Source of the DNA: JBFLVU01 sp964589625
GTDB lineage: Bacteria; Acidobacteriota; UBA4820; DSQY01
Length of the DNA stretch: 64,000 nucleotides
Reading direction: 5' to 3'
Assembly (NCBI GenBank): GCA_964589625.1
Contig: CAZPSH010000006.1
Location: 69,752-133,751 of the forward strand
The translations under genes were made by a program, and so were the position numbers. The notes beneath the pieces are model-generated. The model ran no database searches. It saw only the letters and a list, made by a program, of their open reading frames with translations, and was not told where the DNA came from. Of this stretch, positions 8,543-16,516 are shown in pieces; the first letter of the stretch is position 1, and each line of letters opens with the position of its first letter.

Positions 8543-9109
8543 ATGCGCGCGTTTCTGGCCGTAGAGATTCAGGAGGCGGTCCAAGAGCGTCTTGCAGATG
8601 TCATACGACAGCTTTCCCTTGCGACAAGCCGCGTCAAGTGGGTGGACCCGCGTCAGATCCACGCGACGCTGAAGTTTTTCGCCGACCTCACACCCCACAA
8701 CCGCTCCGTGGTCGAGGCGGCCCTGGGCGAGATCGCGTCCTCCGTTCCGCCTCTGCCCCTGGCCGTCCGAGGGCTGGGAGCCTTCCGCTCGGGCGCGAAA
8801 ATCCGCGTCCTCTGGGCCGGCCTGGACGATTCCGTCGGCGGTCTGTCGGCCTTTCAGGCTTCCCTGGAGCGAGTCCTTCACACCCGGGGGATCCCCCGCG
8901 AGGAGCGCCCCTTCCGACCCCACCTCACCCTCGGCCGATTTCGGGAGCCCTCCGCAGAGCCCCGATTGGAAGACCTTCTTCGCAAGCTTGAGGCCTTCGA
9001 TGCGGGCGCCTTCGAGGCCGACGGCGTGGCCCTGTTCCGAAGCACCCTCACCCCCGCCGGCCCCCGGTACGACGTTCTGCGGCGCTGGCCCCTGGGAGGA
9101 GAGAGATGA
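8543..9109 (+). CDS. thpR: RNA 2',3'-cyclic phosphodiesterase (2'-5' RNA ligase family)
   Basis: A 188-residue member of the 2H phosphoesterase superfamily, which opens 2',3'-cyclic phosphates at RNA ends. Both HxTx catalytic motifs are present: HATLKF (about residue 42) and HLTLGRF (about residue 130). The N-terminus MRAFLAVEI matches the family start, and GGAGGGG precedes the ATG at 8543. It is the first gene of a run with plsY and gpsA, overlapping plsY by four bases; the link between RNA end repair and phospholipid synthesis is probably only co-transcription. Confidence 0.92.
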   Translation: MRAFLAVEIQEAVQERLADVIRQLSLATSRVKWVDPRQIHATLKFFADLTPHNRSVVEAALGEIASSVPPLPLAVRGLGAFRSGAKIRVLWAGLDDSVGGLSAFQASLERVLHTRGIPREERPFRPHLTLGRFREPSAEPRLEDLLRKLEAFDAGAFEADGVALFRSTLTPAGPRYDVLRRWPLGGER

Positions 9110-9744
9110 CCTTGCGCGACGGATGGATACTCCTCATCTGCTACCTTGCCGGTTCCATCCCCTTCGGCCTGCTTCTCACCCGGTGGAGGGAAGGAGCGGA
9201 CATCCGCACCCTGGGATCGGGCAACATCGGCGCCACGAACGTCCTCCGCACCCAGGGGAAGGTCCTCGGGGCGCTGACCCTCGTCCTGGACTTCGCCAAG
9301 GCCGCCCTCTCGGTGTGGGCGGGCCACCGGTTCGGCTCCGCCCCCTTCGTGGGCGCCGCGGCGGGGACGGCGGCCGTGGTGGGCCACTGCTTCCCCGTCT
9401 ATCTCAAATTCAGAGGGGGCAAGGGCATCGCTTCCGGGCTGGGGACCTTCCTCTTCATTGCGCCGACGGCCACCCTCGCCGCCTTCGCCGTCTTCGTGGC
9501 GGAGATCCTCCTCTTGCGGTACGTCTCCCTCGGCTCCGTGCTGGCCTGCCTGACGTTCAGCGGTACGATCCTGGGCCTCCACTACCTCCTCGACTGGTAC
9601 CCGGCGGGCTCTGCCTGGATCGGAGCCGCCACGGGTCTACTCCTCATCACCCGCCACCACTCCAACCTCCGCCGCCTTCTCGCCGGAACCGAACCTCGGG
9701 TTTGGGGCCCCGGGAGCCAATGCGGGGCGGGAGGCAAGCCGTGA
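9106..9744 (+). CDS. plsY: glycerol-3-phosphate acyltransferase PlsY
   Basis: A 212-residue multi-pass inner-membrane enzyme that transfers acyl groups from acyl-phosphate to glycerol-3-phosphate, the first step of phospholipid synthesis. The GSGNIGATNVLRT motif (about residues 38-50), GHCFPVYLKFRGGKGIASG and an ALITRHHSNLRR-like end are family hallmarks, with about five hydrophobic spans. The start overlaps thpR (ATGA) and the stop overlaps the GTG of gpsA (GTGA), placing both glycerol-3-phosphate enzymes in one operon. Confidence 0.95.
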   Translation: MTLRDGWILLICYLAGSIPFGLLLTRWREGADIRTLGSGNIGATNVLRTQGKVLGALTLVLDFAKAALSVWAGHRFGSAPFVGAAAGTAAVVGHCFPVYLKFRGGKGIASGLGTFLFIAPTATLAAFAVFVAEILLLRYVSLGSVLACLTFSGTILGLHYLLDWYPAGSAWIGAATGLLLITRHHSNLRRLLAGTEPRVWGPGSQCGAGGKP

Positions 9745-10754
9745 GGGGCCCCGAAAGAACCGTCGTTTGGGGCGCAGGCGCCTGGGGCACGGCCCTGGCC
9801 CTCCACCTGCAGAGGGCGGGCGGCTCCGTGGCGCTCTGGGTATATGAGGAAGCCCAGTTCGCCTCCATGGTCGAGTGCAGGGAAAACCGCGACTTTCTTC
9901 CGGGGCACCTTCTCCCGGATTCCATCCGACTCTTCCACGACCTCCGCGAGGCCCCCGGGGACGCCGCGGCGTGGATCTCCGTTTCTCCCGCCCAGGCCAC
10001 CCGGGCTCTCTGGCGGCAAATCGGGCCCCGGTGTGCTAGCGGGACCCTCGTGATTTCGGCCTCCAAGGGCATCGAGCGGGAGACGCTTCTGCCGGTCAGC
10101 GCCCTCATCGAGGAGCACCTGCCCCTCGCGGCGGGACCCGTGGTGGTCCTCTCCGGGCCGTCCTTCGCGGCAGGCCTCGCCCAGGGCGACCCAACCGCGG
10201 TGGTCCTCGCCTCGCCCGATCCTTCGGGCGCCGAGCGCGCCCAGCGACTCCTCTCCCACGCCCCCCTCAGGGGGTATGCCAGCACGGACCGGCCAGGGGT
10301 GGAGCTCGGCGGAGCCGTCAAGAACGTCATCGCCCTCGCCTGCGGTATGGCCTCGGGTCTTGGCTTCGGCCCGAACACGGTGGCCGCTCTCATCACCCGC
10401 GGCCTGAGGGAGATCGTCCGGCTGGGCGTCGCCATGGGCGCCGATCCCCACACTTTCTCGGGCCTGTCCGGAGTGGGCGACCTGGTCCTCACCTGCACGG
10501 GCGGGGAGAGCCGGAACCGGACTGTGGGGTACCGGCTGGGAAGGGGCGAGCCCCTCGCCTCCATCCTGGGCTCCATGAAGGCCGTCGCCGAGGGCGTCCC
10601 GACGACCCGTTCGGTGGCCGAACTGGCCCGCCGCCACGGCGTCGAGATGCCCATCACCTTCGTCGTCGAGCGGATGCTCTACGAGGGCCTCCCTCCGGCC
10701 CAGGGCGTCCGGGAGCTCCTTTCCAGAGACCTCAAGCACGAGATGGCCAACTGA
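9741..10754 (+). CDS. gpsA: NAD(P)H-dependent glycerol-3-phosphate dehydrogenase
   Basis: A 337-residue cytosolic enzyme that makes sn-glycerol-3-phosphate for PlsY. The dinucleotide motif GAGAWGTALA lies at residues 10-19, the substrate loop GPSFAAGLAQGDPTAVV in the middle, and the catalytic Lys in LGGAVKNVIALACGMASGLG. The GTG at 9741 has GGGAGG seven bases upstream and overlaps the plsY stop; an in-frame ATG at 9720 would add seven residues. The order plsY-gpsA is widespread in bacteria. Confidence 0.95.
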   Translation: MRGPERTVVWGAGAWGTALALHLQRAGGSVALWVYEEAQFASMVECRENRDFLPGHLLPDSIRLFHDLREAPGDAAAWISVSPAQATRALWRQIGPRCASGTLVISASKGIERETLLPVSALIEEHLPLAAGPVVVLSGPSFAAGLAQGDPTAVVLASPDPSGAERAQRLLSHAPLRGYASTDRPGVELGGAVKNVIALACGMASGLGFGPNTVAALITRGLREIVRLGVAMGADPHTFSGLSGVGDLVLTCTGGESRNRTVGYRLGRGEPLASILGSMKAVAEGVPTTRSVAELARRHGVEMPITFVVERMLYEGLPPAQGVRELLSRDLKHEMAN

Positions 10755-10813
10755 GGAGACGGACCGGGGGTACCGGCGGATTGGCACGCGCCGGGACCTC
10801 GTCGCGGGTTCCC

Positions 10814-11719
10814 TTATGGCCGTCCCTCCACCTCCGACAGCAAGGTCAAGTAGCTTTCGTACCGGGCCGGGTGGATCGACCCCGCCTCGGCGGCGCGTCG
10901 CACCGCGCACCGGGGCTCGACGAGGTGGCGGCAGTCCTGAAACCGGCACGCCTCCCCGGCCGCGTGGATCTCCGGAAAAGCGCGCTCCAGTTCCCTCCAG
11001 CCCATTCCCGCCAGGCCGAACTCCCGGATTCCCGCGGTGTCCACCAGGAAGGTCCCGTCCGGCAGGCCGTGGGCATACGCGTTGGAGGTCGTGTGGCGGC
11101 CCTTTCCACGGGTGGGATCCACCTCCCCCACGGTGCGGTCGAGCCCGGGCGCCACGCGGTTCACGAGCGTCGTCTTCCCCACTCCCGAGTGACCGAGGAG
11201 AAGAGCCCAGCGCCCGCGGATCGCGGCGATGAACTCGTCCACCCCGTCCCCCCTCTTGGCGCACAGGAGAAAGATACGGAACCCGAGCTCCTCGTAGGGG
11301 CTCAGCGTCCTCTTGACCTCCCGGGGCGAAAGAAGATCCATCTTGTTCACGAGGATGGCCGCGGAAACCCCGATGCGGGAACATTCCACGAGGGTCCGGT
11401 CCAACAGGCCCGTGTTGAGGCCGGGATTCGGGGCAAGCATCACCGCCAGGACGTCCACGTTGGCGGCGATGACCTGTTCGGCGCCCGAGAAGGAGAGCCT
11501 CCTCGACACGGCGTTGGCCCTTTCCTCCACGGCCTCGATGAGGGCGGTGCCATCCTCTTGGGGCCTGAGCCGGACCCGGTCCCCGATGGCCACGAGGTTC
11601 TTGGCGCGGTTTCGCGAGAGGGCCAGCCGGCCCCCGGGGAAGGCCTGAACGGTCCTCTCCCCGTCCCAGACTCGGTGGAACTTGCCGTAGGTCTCCACCA
11701 CCCTCCCGCTCTGTTGCAC
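10814..11719 (-). CDS. rsgA: ribosome small-subunit GTPase RsgA (YjeQ)
   Basis: A circularly permuted GTPase of about 301 residues that assists late 30S subunit maturation. The OB-fold comes first, then G4 NKMD, G1 GHSGVGKTT and G3 DTAG in the permuted order, and a C-terminal zinc finger with Cys-x5-Cys-His and a later Cys (CRFQDCRH, EPRCAV). The start is taken as GTG at 11719 (VQQSGRVVETYG), preceded by GTGGAGGCGAGG; a GTG at 11749 lies upstream of a likely -10 (TATAGT on the minus strand, 11735-11740) and is less likely. Confidence 0.93.
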   Translation of the reverse strand: MQQSGRVVETYGKFHRVWDGERTVQAFPGGRLALSRNRAKNLVAIGDRVRLRPQEDGTALIEAVEERANAVSRRLSFSGAEQVIAANVDVLAVMLAPNPGLNTGLLDRTLVECSRIGVSAAILVNKMDLLSPREVKRTLSPYEELGFRIFLLCAKRGDGVDEFIAAIRGRWALLLGHSGVGKTTLVNRVAPGLDRTVGEVDPTRGKGRHTTSNAYAHGLPDGTFLVDTAGIREFGLAGMGWRELERAFPEIHAAGEACRFQDCRHLVEPRCAVRRAAEAGSIHPARYESYLTLLSEVEGRP

Positions 11720-11816
11720 CCTCGCCTCCACGGCACTATAATGCCACACCCAAGTTCCCGTGGGGGTTTCACGACGACTTCCGCCGAACCGTCACTCTCG
11801 TAGCGAAGGGGCTGCC

Positions 11817-12671
11817 ATGTATTTGATCACGAAGAAGAAGGTGCTCGCCACCGGGGTCGTGGAGATGGACATCCTCGCCCCCCGCATCGCCAAGGCCCAC
11901 AAGCCGGGCCAGTTCCTCATGGTGATGAACGACGAGAATTCGGAGCGCATCCCCCTCACCATCGCCGATTCGAACCCAGAAACCGGCGAAGTGACCATCG
12001 TCTTCCTGGAGGTGGGCCGGTCCACCATCGACCTGGGCCAGAACTACAAGGAGGGCGACAGCCTCTTCGCCGTCCTCGGTCCCCTGGGCACTCCCACCCA
12101 CATCGAAGCCTACGGCGACGTGGTGGTCGTCGGAGGGGGCCTCGGCGTGGCGCCCATCTACCCCATCTGCAAGGGCATGCGGGCGGCGGGGAACCGGGTC
12201 ACGACGATCATCGGCTACCGGCGGAAGGACCTCATGTTCTGGAAGGATCGGCTCGCGAGCGCCTCGGACGAGCTCGTCGTCACGACGGACGACGGCTCCT
12301 TCGGGATGAAGGGCTTCGTGACCACCGCGCTCCAGAAGCTCCACGACGAGGGGAGGAAGATGGACCGCATCGTGGCCATCGGCCCGCCCATCATGATGCG
12401 GGTCGTGGCCGACCTGACGCGTGCCTGGGGCGTTCCCACGGTGGTCTCCCTCAACACGATCATGATCGACGGCACGGGGATGTGCGGCGGGTGCCGAATC
12501 TCCGTTGGGGACGAGACCAAGTTCGTCTGCGTGGACGGGCCTGACTTTGACGGCCACAAGGTGGATTGGGACCTCATGTTCAGCCGAATGAAGGTCTATG
12601 TGGACGAGGAGCACCGCGCCGTGGCCGCGAGCCCGTCCTGCAAACTGTACCTCGAAACTCTGAAGCGCTGA
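11817..12671 (+). CDS. nfnA: ferredoxin:NADP oxidoreductase / sulfide dehydrogenase-type FAD-[2Fe-2S] subunit (NfnA-like)
   Basis: A 284-residue member of the ferredoxin reductase family that includes NfnA, SudB and PyrK. An FAD-binding beta barrel (HKPGQFLMVM) is followed by an NAD-binding domain (VVVGGGLGVAPIYPICKGM) and a Cys-rich end (MCGGCRISVGDETKFVCVDGP) for a [2Fe-2S] cluster. In NfnAB it works in electron bifurcation between NADH, NADPH and ferredoxin. The next gene encodes the matching large subunit ten bases away. A glutamate synthase-associated role is the main alternative. Confidence 0.85.
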   Translation: MYLITKKKVLATGVVEMDILAPRIAKAHKPGQFLMVMNDENSERIPLTIADSNPETGEVTIVFLEVGRSTIDLGQNYKEGDSLFAVLGPLGTPTHIEAYGDVVVVGGGLGVAPIYPICKGMRAAGNRVTTIIGYRRKDLMFWKDRLASASDELVVTTDDGSFGMKGFVTTALQKLHDEGRKMDRIVAIGPPIMMRVVADLTRAWGVPTVVSLNTIMIDGTGMCGGCRISVGDETKFVCVDGPDFDGHKVDWDLMFSRMKVYVDEEHRAVAASPSCKLYLETLKR

Positions 12672-12681
12672 GGGGGAGCAC

Positions 12682-14160
12682 ATGGCCGAGACCGTGGACA
12701 TCGCCGCCCTGGGCGGAGTCAAGGAAGGGGAGAAGAAGCGGCCCCGCTCCAAGGAACCCCGCCGCGAGATCGCCTGCCAGACCGTGGAGGCGAGGATTCG
12801 GAACTATGAGGAGGTAGCCCTCGGCTACTCCGAAGCCGACGCCGTTTACGAGGCCATGCGGTGCCTCGAATGCCCCAAGCCGCGGTGCGTCGTGGCGTGC
12901 CCCGTGCACATCGACATCCCCACCTTCATCGGCCTCATCAGCCGGGGGAAGTTCTCCGAGGCCGCGGAGGACATACGGAAGTACAACAACCTTCCCGCCG
13001 TGTGCGGTCGCGTCTGCCCCCAGGAGAACCTCTGCGAGGCCGCCTGCATCATCAACGACACCAACAAGGGCAACCCCATCGCCATCGGGCGGCTCGAGCG
13101 CTTCTCCGCCGACTGGCAGTTCGGCCACACGGAGCGCCGCGACGTGCGCAAACAGCCCGCCACGGGCTTCAAGGTGGCCGTCCTGGGAAGCGGCCCTGCG
13201 GGCCTTTCCTGTTCGGCGGACCTCGCCAAGATGGGCCACACCGTCCACCTCTTCGAGGCCCTCCACAAACCCGGCGGCGTCCTCATGTACGGCATCCCCG
13301 AGTTCCGCCTTCCGAAGGCCATCGTCCAGAAGGAAGTGGAGTACGTGGAGTCCCTGGGCGTGAAGATCGAGTGCAACGTGGTCGTGGGGCGGACCATGCC
13401 CGTCCAGGAAGTGCTGGACGAGTTCGACGCCGTATTCGTGGCCACGGGGGCGGGCTACCCCAACATGATGAACATCCCCGGGGAGAACTTGAACGGGGTC
13501 TACTCGGCCAACGAGTTCCTGACCCGCGTCAACCTGATGCGGGCCTGGAGCCACCCCGACGCCGGAACCCCCGTCAAGAAGCCGAAGCGCGCCGTGGTGG
13601 TGGGCGCCGGATTCACGGCCTTCGACGTGGTGCGGATCAGCCTCCGCCTGGGCGCGGAGGAGGCGCAGATCGTCTACCGGCGGACGCGGGAGGAGATGCC
13701 CGGCCGCGGCGAGGAGATCGAGCACGCCGAGGAGGAGGGCGCCGTCTTCACCCTGCTCTCCGCGCCCGTCCGCTACATCGGCGACGAGAAGGGCTTCGTC
13801 AAGGCGGTGGAGGTCCAGCGCATGCAGTTGGGAGAGCCCGACGCATCCGGCCGCCGGCGCCCCGTCCCCATCCCCGGCAGCAACTACATCATCGACTGCG
13901 ACCTCGTGGTGGTGGCCATCGGCCAGACGCCCAACGTGCTCATCCCGTCGAGCCTCCAGGGACTCGCCACCAAGTGGGGCTCCGTCATCAAGGTGAACCG
14001 GGAGACCTACATGACCACGGTGCCCAAGGTCTTCGCGGGAGGCGACGCCATCACCGGCGCGGCCACGGTCATTCTCGCCACCCGCGCGGGCCGCGAGGCG
14101 GCGCGGTCCATCGACGCTTACGTGCGCGATCCGTTCCGCGCCTGGCACGCGCCCGCGTGA
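12682..14160 (+). CDS. nfnB: NADPH oxidoreductase large subunit (NfnB / GltD family)
   Basis: A 492-residue flavoprotein. The N-terminal part carries two Cys clusters for [4Fe-4S] centres (CLECPKPRCVVACPVHIDIP and CGRVCPQENLCEAAC), then an FAD motif (LGSGPAGLS, about residue 170) and a second nucleotide-binding motif (VVVGAGFTAFD, about residue 310), ending with an ATVILATRAGREAARSID helix. The layout matches NfnB and the small subunit of glutamate synthase. Pairing with nfnA favours an NfnAB or sulfide dehydrogenase complex. The gene carries on directly into the GXGXG gene with 19 bases between them. Confidence 0.87.
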   Translation: MAETVDIAALGGVKEGEKKRPRSKEPRREIACQTVEARIRNYEEVALGYSEADAVYEAMRCLECPKPRCVVACPVHIDIPTFIGLISRGKFSEAAEDIRKYNNLPAVCGRVCPQENLCEAACIINDTNKGNPIAIGRLERFSADWQFGHTERRDVRKQPATGFKVAVLGSGPAGLSCSADLAKMGHTVHLFEALHKPGGVLMYGIPEFRLPKAIVQKEVEYVESLGVKIECNVVVGRTMPVQEVLDEFDAVFVATGAGYPNMMNIPGENLNGVYSANEFLTRVNLMRAWSHPDAGTPVKKPKRAVVVGAGFTAFDVVRISLRLGAEEAQIVYRRTREEMPGRGEEIEHAEEEGAVFTLLSAPVRYIGDEKGFVKAVEVQRMQLGEPDASGRRRPVPIPGSNYIIDCDLVVVAIGQTPNVLIPSSLQGLATKWGSVIKVNRETYMTTVPKVFAGGDAITGAATVILATRAGREAARSIDAYVRDPFRAWHAPA

Positions 14161-14179
14161 TCCGGAGGAGGGGGATACC

Positions 14180-14962
14180 ATGTCGATCCGAGACGTTTTC
14201 GTCGCGTACCTGAACAGCCCCTTCGCCGAAAGCCTCGCCAAGGATTTCGAGGGCGCCAAGGCCGCCCTCCCCCCGGGCGGGGCCGCCGCGGCCTCCCTCC
14301 AGGAGGTGCTCCTCGCCGTGGCGCCGGAGGGAGACCACCCCGCCTTCACCCGCAAGTGCGGGCTCTTCCTCTCCGCCGTCTTCCAGACCCTCGAGTCGGA
14401 CCAAACCCTGGACCTCTCCCCCCTGGCCGGGGCCCGCCTCGTCGGTCTCGGCACCGGCTTGAGGCGCTTCGATCTTGCGGTCAAGGGCGACCTCGGGGAC
14501 TACGCGGGCGCCTACATGGAATCCGGCACCCTCACCGTCGCGGGCGACGTGGCGGACTACGCGGGAATGGGGATGCGGGGCGGCGACCTCGTCATCAAGG
14601 GCCTGGCGGAGAACCACCTGGGCCATTCCATGACGGGGGGGAGGATCCTCGTGGAGCGCAACGCCCACGATTTCGCGGGCAACCGCATGGTGGGCGGCCA
14701 GATCATCATCCGGGGAAACGCCGGGTACTCCACGGGGTACCGCATGGGCGGGGGGACCCTGGAGGTCCGGGATCTCACGTGGGACCAAGCCGGCGAAGAG
14801 ATGGTGGGAGGGCGCGTCCAAATCGGCGGGCACATCGGCCGCGAACTCGGCCTCGCCATGGCGGGGGGCGAAATCGCCCTCTCCGAATCCCACAAGGACA
14901 CCCCGAGGACCAAGGCCCAGGGCGGGCGCCTGTCGGTCATCGCCAAGGGAAAGAAGGGATAG
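14180..14962 (+). CDS. free-standing GXGXG beta-helix protein (glutamate synthase alpha C-terminal / FwdC-like)
   Basis: A 260-residue protein. From about residue 90 it is built from repeated G-x-x-x-G-x-M/x-GG units (DYAGAYMESG, DYAGMGMRGG, GHSMTGG, GNRMVGG, GYRMGGG, GEEMVGG), the right-handed beta-helix seen at the end of glutamate synthase large subunits and in formylmethanofuran dehydrogenase subunit C. No glutaminase or synthase domain is fused or adjacent. Sitting right after NfnAB-like genes, it may act as a third, structural subunit; function is otherwise unknown. A GGAGGAGGGGG site precedes the ATG. Confidence 0.85.
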   Translation: MSIRDVFVAYLNSPFAESLAKDFEGAKAALPPGGAAAASLQEVLLAVAPEGDHPAFTRKCGLFLSAVFQTLESDQTLDLSPLAGARLVGLGTGLRRFDLAVKGDLGDYAGAYMESGTLTVAGDVADYAGMGMRGGDLVIKGLAENHLGHSMTGGRILVERNAHDFAGNRMVGGQIIIRGNAGYSTGYRMGGGTLEVRDLTWDQAGEEMVGGRVQIGGHIGRELGLAMAGGEIALSESHKDTPRTKAQGGRLSVIAKGKKG

Positions 14963-15035
14963 CCCCGCGCCGGAGGCACGGGAAGAAGGCTGCACGGCCT
15001 CCGCACGCCCTCGCCGCGGCGCATCCCCCTCCGGC

Positions 15036-15051
15036 TGGCACTTGCCTTGCT
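15036..15051 (+). promoter_or_regulatory. sigma-54 (RpoN) promoter in front of the NtrC-type regulator
   Basis: TGGCAC (15036-15041), five bases, TTGCT (15047-15051): a full match to the -24/-12 consensus with correct GG-GC spacing of 12. Expected transcription start near 15062, 24 bases before the regulator's ATG. This suggests the activator controls its own gene. Confidence 0.8.
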
Positions 15052-15085
15052 TGGCTGGTACTCTAGGCACGGTGAGTATGCCACA

Positions 15086-16516
15086 ATGACACGAAGCACC
15101 ATTCTGATCCTCGAAGACGAAGCGGAGAACCTCCGGAGCCTGACCCGCGCCCTGGAAAAGGTCGGATTTCGGGTGGCGGGGTACCAGGATCCCATTCAAG
15201 GTCTGCGCCATCTCCAGGAGCAGGGCGGAGTGGATCTCGTCCTCACGGACCTCCGCATGCCCGGCATGGACGGCATGGAGGTGCTCAAGCGGGTCAAGCA
15301 GGCGGAACCCACCCTGCCCGTCCTGCTCATCACGGCCTTCGGCTCCGTGGAGTCCGCCGTGGAGGCCATGAAAGTGGGCGCCGACGACTACCTGGCCAAG
15401 CCCGTGGACCTCTACGAGCTGCGCCGCCGGGTCCAGGCCCTGGTGGAACGGCGGCGCCTGAGCGTGGAGGTGGACGAGCTCAAGGCCCGGCTGGACGAGC
15501 GATTCGGGTTCGAGAACATCGTCGGGTCCTCTCCCCCCATGCGCGAGCTCTTCGACCAGATCCGCATGGTGGCCCCCACCCGCGCCACGGTCCTCATCCG
15601 GGGAGAATCGGGCACGGGGAAGGAGCTCATCGCAAACGCCATCCACCAGAACTCGGACCGCAAGCGGGGACGGTTCCTTCCCATCAACTGCGCGGCCATT
15701 CCCGCCACCCTCATGGAGAGCGAACTCTTCGGCCACGAGAAGGGCTCCTTCACCGGGGCCGACCGGGCACACCCCGGGAAGTTCGAACAGGCCCACGGCG
15801 GGACCCTGTTCCTCGACGAGATCGGAGAACTCAGCCTGGACCTCCAGGCCAAGCTCCTGCGCGTGCTCGAAGAGAAGACGGTGACCCGCGTCGGCGGAAC
15901 CCAGGGCATCCCGGTGGACGCCCGCATCCTCACGGCCACGAACCGCGACCTCCACCGCTTGGCGGCGGAGGGGCGCTTCCGGGAGGACCTGCTCTACCGG
16001 TTGAAGGTGGTGGAACTGCGGATCCCCCCGCTGCGTGAGCGCGGCGAGGACATCCCCCGCCTGGCGCACACCTTCGTGGCCCAACTGGCCCGAGAATACG
16101 GCAAGCCCATCGCGGGGATCTCCCCGGAGGTCCTCCAGGCGCTGTCGGCCTTTCCCTGGCCCGGGAACGTACGGGAGCTGAAGAACGTTATAGAGCGCAT
16201 GGTTATTTTTTGCAGCGACACGGAACTTCGGGAATCCCACCTGCCCTCCGAATTGCGTTTCCACGGGGGACCGCTCCTCCCCGCCCCTTCTGAGGCTCCG
16301 GTGCTCCCCACCGAGCATCGAGCCCCCCCGGCTCGCGACGTTCAGCCCCTGGACCTCCTCGAGAGGGACGCCATCCTCGATACCTTGAAGAAGACCGGAG
16401 GGAACAAGACCCAGACCGCCCGGCTCCTCGGAATCGGTCTGCGGACCCTCCATCGCAAGCTGAAAATCTACCGATACGACGACCCCGAGTCCGATCAGGA
16501 AAGGAGTTCCGTATGA
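15086..16516 (+). CDS. sigma-54-dependent response regulator (NtrC/AtoC family)
   Basis: A 476-residue three-domain activator. The receiver domain (residues 1-120) has the phospho-acceptor Asp in DLVLTDLRMPGMDG. The AAA+ domain has Walker A GESGTGKE, the sigma-54 contact loop as GSFTGA, and a GTLFLDEIGEL Walker B. A Fis-type helix-turn-helix (NKTQTARLLGIGLRTLHRKL) ends the protein. No histidine kinase gene is next to it, so it is an orphan regulator. The start is ATG 15086, behind the sigma-54 promoter; the stop overlaps the protease gene by four bases, hinting at a periplasmic stress response. Confidence 0.93.
   Translation: MTRSTILILEDEAENLRSLTRALEKVGFRVAGYQDPIQGLRHLQEQGGVDLVLTDLRMPGMDGMEVLKRVKQAEPTLPVLLITAFGSVESAVEAMKVGADDYLAKPVDLYELRRRVQALVERRRLSVEVDELKARLDERFGFENIVGSSPPMRELFDQIRMVAPTRATVLIRGESGTGKELIANAIHQNSDRKRGRFLPINCAAIPATLMESELFGHEKGSFTGADRAHPGKFEQAHGGTLFLDEIGELSLDLQAKLLRVLEEKTVTRVGGTQGIPVDARILTATNRDLHRLAAEGRFREDLLYRLKVVELRIPPLRERGEDIPRLAHTFVAQLAREYGKPIAGISPEVLQALSAFPWPGNVRELKNVIERMVIFCSDTELRESHLPSELRFHGGPLLPAPSEAPVLPTEHRAPPARDVQPLDLLERDAILDTLKKTGGNKTQTARLLGIGLRTLHRKLKIYRYDDPESDQERSSV

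Noticed and set aside
10784..10799. TGGCAC downstream of gpsA as a sigma-54 promoter
   Set aside because: No TTGC at the right distance and no plus-strand gene follows.
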